DNA of 64,000 nt from positions 1 through 64,000 of the forward strand of contig JAIYCH010000013.1 of the NCBI GenBank assembly GCA_027488135.1, in the 5' to 3' direction. The position numbers and the translations under genes were made by a program. This stretch comes from Saprospiraceae bacterium (GTDB lineage: Bacteria; Bacteroidota; Bacteroidia; Chitinophagales; Saprospiraceae). Below are positions 62,190 to 64,000 of this stretch, piece after piece. How positions within the stretch are numbered: the first letter of the stretch is position 1; every line of letters begins with the position of its first letter. The notes beneath the pieces were generated by a model, which was given only the letters and a program-made list of their open reading frames with translations, made no database searches and was not told the origin of the DNA.

Positions 62190-63767
62190 TCAAACTAAAA
62201 GTGCTTGATCCCGAAATTTTTCAAGAGCATCTAAATAGGCCAGTGAAATAATTCCCCTTAGTTTTTCATCCGAGGTAACTTTGGTGCCCTTATAACTGGA
62301 AATTAATTCCCCATTTTTAAAATGAGTTAACATTTTTGAAATGACAACCTCCTTTGTATTATTTCCATCTAGATATCTTACCATATAATACTCAAAAAGA
62401 CTTAGCTGAATGGACTCATAATATAAATTGGTCACCACTTTTTGTTTCAAATATAAGGTTTGAGCGGCCACATATTCCCAAACTTTTGGCGTGTCCATTT
62501 CATAGGAATTTATGGGCATAAAATCGGCCCTGATGTCTATTTTTCCTTTTAAAAAAAGATCCATCAGACTTACTTTTGCTTGTGCTTCGAGTTCTGAAAG
62601 ATTAACTTCAGTTAGCTTAATGGCTGATAAAGATACCAGGTCATGAAAAGATAGATATTTATTATTTTCACTAAATACCTCAAAAATAGCTTTAAGCATT
62701 GGATTTTTGGTTGAAACGGTATCTTCTGGATCATTATTTAGATAAAATATTGCCTCCTGATTCAATTCCTCCGCTAAAATATCCTCCTCAGGCGGGCTGA
62801 CTAAATTCATCTTAAAATAATAATCCACCAATCTGTCCATGGGGATTTTCCTTTGAATGAGTCGATGATTATGACACAGAATAGTTTGTCGAAATGCTCT
62901 GTTTGTGATAAAATCGAGATATTGTTCCATACGCACCACCTCTTCAATACCTCCCAATTTATCACTGATTAATTTAGAATAATTAGGAATATACATTTTT
63001 GTAATTTCAGCATCAACAACATATTGTAACCCAACTTTGGTTGCTTCCTCCATAAAAGCAGAAAAATAAAAAGCCTTGTTATGGGTTTGTAAAAAATCAT
63101 GGGTAATACTAAAATCAGGTTTATCATTGAGTAATTCACTGGTTTCTAACATTAGCTTTGCATAAGCACTATCAGATTCTTTGACGGCCTCCTTTACAAA
63201 ATCAAATAAAAACCTGATTTGATTTATTTTTTCTGGTATTTCTTCAAAATTATTGCTGTGATAAAGGGCCAATTCTCTAATAGTTGCCAAATTATTCCAT
63301 CCAGGCAAGGTATTATAACTGATGTAAGCTAATCCATTTTCATTTAGATTTTCTTTACAAATAGCTAATATTTTATTACGAACCTCGTCAGAAACAAGGG
63401 AAAAAACATCATGAACAATGATATAATCAAAGGTGCCAAAGGAAGTATCAACATCCAGAATATCACAGCAAATCAAATCGATATTTGTCAAATTCAATGA
63501 CAATTTCATTTCATTACCCAAAGCGATGAGATTATTTGACAAATCAATTCCAATGCTATGTGACTCAGGATATTTTAGTGCAAAAGGCAGGATATTCCCC
63601 CCTGAAGCACAACCAAGTTCCAAAATTTTGGCAGTTGCTAAAGATGCTGCATCCACACCAACCAACCTTGAGAGCGTTCTTACATAAGAAGGATTAGCAT
63701 AAAAATTTGAGTAACTAATATTTGGTAGCCCGGATTTGTCAAAACGGATATCGTTGGAATCCATCAT
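62190..63767 (-). CDS. SAM methyltransferase with methyltransferase regulatory domain (PKMT-like)
   Basis: This 525-residue protein has a class I SAM-binding fold (ILELGCASGGNILPFAL with GIDLS, then CDILDVDTSFGTFDYIIVHD) and a second half containing the methyltransferase regulatory domain, which in rickettsial PKMTs accompanies methylation of outer-membrane-protein lysines. The C-terminal part is winged-helix-like and charged. There is no signal peptide, so it is cytoplasmic, and the substrate is unknown. It is convergent with the isomerase gene and starts 21 bp after the stop of the truncated gene at the window edge. Confidence 0.83.
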   Translation of the reverse strand: MMDSNDIRFDKSGLPNISYSNFYANPSYVRTLSRLVGVDAASLATAKILELGCASGGNILPFALKYPESHSIGIDLSNNLIALGNEMKLSLNLTNIDLICCDILDVDTSFGTFDYIIVHDVFSLVSDEVRNKILAICKENLNENGLAYISYNTLPGWNNLATIRELALYHSNNFEEIPEKINQIRFLFDFVKEAVKESDSAYAKLMLETSELLNDKPDFSITHDFLQTHNKAFYFSAFMEEATKVGLQYVVDAEITKMYIPNYSKLISDKLGGIEEVVRMEQYLDFITNRAFRQTILCHNHRLIQRKIPMDRLVDYYFKMNLVSPPEEDILAEELNQEAIFYLNNDPEDTVSTKNPMLKAIFEVFSENNKYLSFHDLVSLSAIKLTEVNLSELEAQAKVSLMDLFLKGKIDIRADFMPINSYEMDTPKVWEYVAAQTLYLKQKVVTNLYYESIQLSLFEYYMVRYLDGNNTKEVVISKMLTHFKNGELISSYKGTKVTSDEKLRGIISLAYLDALEKFRDQALLV

Positions 63768-63788
63768 ATAATTAATAATTTTAGGTCA

Positions 63789-64000
63789 TTAGGTTGGGAC
63801 ATCAATTAGTTTTTTGTCAATTTTAGCCCGCAACGATTTTATTGCATCTTTAACCTGTTTATGTAATGTTTGAACTTCTTTAGTTCTGCTTGAAGTTCCC
63901 TTTGTCTTATCAAGATAATGACCTATTTCGATCTCTAACTTTTTCAAAGCATGAACTTTTACATCTGGAGAAATTGATTTACCCCTTACTTTATCAAATG
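63789..64000 (-). CDS. C-terminal fragment of a gene cut by the window edge
   Basis: The minus-strand frame is open from the window edge to a TAA at 63789-63791 and encodes 69 residues. The visible sequence is hydrophilic and helical (SPDVKVHALKKLEIEIGHYL, then repeated Lys/Glu pairs and KSLRAKIDKKLIDVPT). I recognise no family, and the start lies outside the window. The 21-bp gap to the methyltransferase gene suggests one operon. Confidence 0.55.
   Translation of the reverse strand, partial: FDKVRGKSISPDVKVHALKKLEIEIGHYLDKTKGTSSRTKEVQTLHKQVKDAIKSLRAKIDKKLIDVPT

Overview
The window is AT-rich chromosomal DNA from a Bacteroidetes-type bacterium. The signs are a type IX secretion (T9SS) Plug protein, a PorP/SprF-type outer-membrane protein paired with an OmpA-family protein, a secreted enzyme with a C-terminal T9SS sorting domain, a sodium-pumping NQR operon, an ECF sigma factor coupled to a membrane protein with a beta-barrel-like C terminus, and repeated TAnnTTTG-like -7 boxes 16-43 nt before start codons. 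A Saprospiraceae-like relative is my guess, suggested by the DUF1501/DUF1549/DUF1553 cytochrome cluster and the PorP/OmpA pair; the window does not prove it. Nearly everything is coding. I see no rRNA, tRNA, CRISPR array, prophage or intact insertion sequence, and no gene-free stretch longer than 300 bases (bases 1-153 hold nothing I recognise).

Layout. 0.2-4.4 kb: housekeeping genes (sugar phosphomutase, pcm, tadA, guaB). 4.4-9.3 kb: T9SS Plug, then a TolC/HlyD-type efflux pair without an adjacent pump, then a DUF2064 transferase. 9.3-18 kb: mixed metabolic and envelope genes (bacilliredoxin, pdxH, DUF4197, P1 peptidase, MocA-like transferase, DUF2279, RimK-like ligase, UMF1-type MFS, DUF4105). 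18-21.2 kb: an Rpn/YhgA-like nuclease with a 21-bp tandem repeat, a HAD phosphatase, a dicarboxylate/glutamate symporter and a 51-residue membrane protein. 21.2-30.7 kb, minus strand: dnaE preceded by a three-gene cluster of c-type cytochrome/DUF1549/DUF1553, a Tat-exported DUF1501 protein, and a membrane DUF2231-like/cytochrome/LRR/CHB_HEX protein. A NtrY-like sensor kinase diverges from this cluster. 33.7-36.2 kb: carotenoid genes (crtD-like, crtZ-like) and an unknown tail-anchored protein. 36.4-42.8 kb: complete nqrABCDEF operon with its own promoter-like box and terminator. 43-46.7 kb: PorP/SprF plus a PD40-OmpA-DUF1573 protein. 46.8-50.9 kb: four-gene operon (aldo/keto reductase, McrB-N-like unknown, PhoD-like phosphatase, heptosyltransferase-like). 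51-58 kb: helical unknown, DEAD-box helicase, class A PBP, Nudix, ECF sigma and barrel protein. 58-64 kb: rhamnose mutarotase-like and fuconolactonase-like enzymes, a T9SS-exported glycosyl-hydrolase-like protein, an exported sugar isomerase-like protein, and a methyltransferase with a regulatory domain, followed at the edge by a truncated gene.

The main themes are envelope biogenesis and secretion, sodium-based respiration, pigments and carbohydrate handling. The least explained elements are the DUF1501 cytochrome cluster, the stand-alone McrB-N-like protein, the membrane-anchored NqrA, the OmpA-DUF1573 fusion and a family of GACCCC/GGGGTC palindromic repeats.
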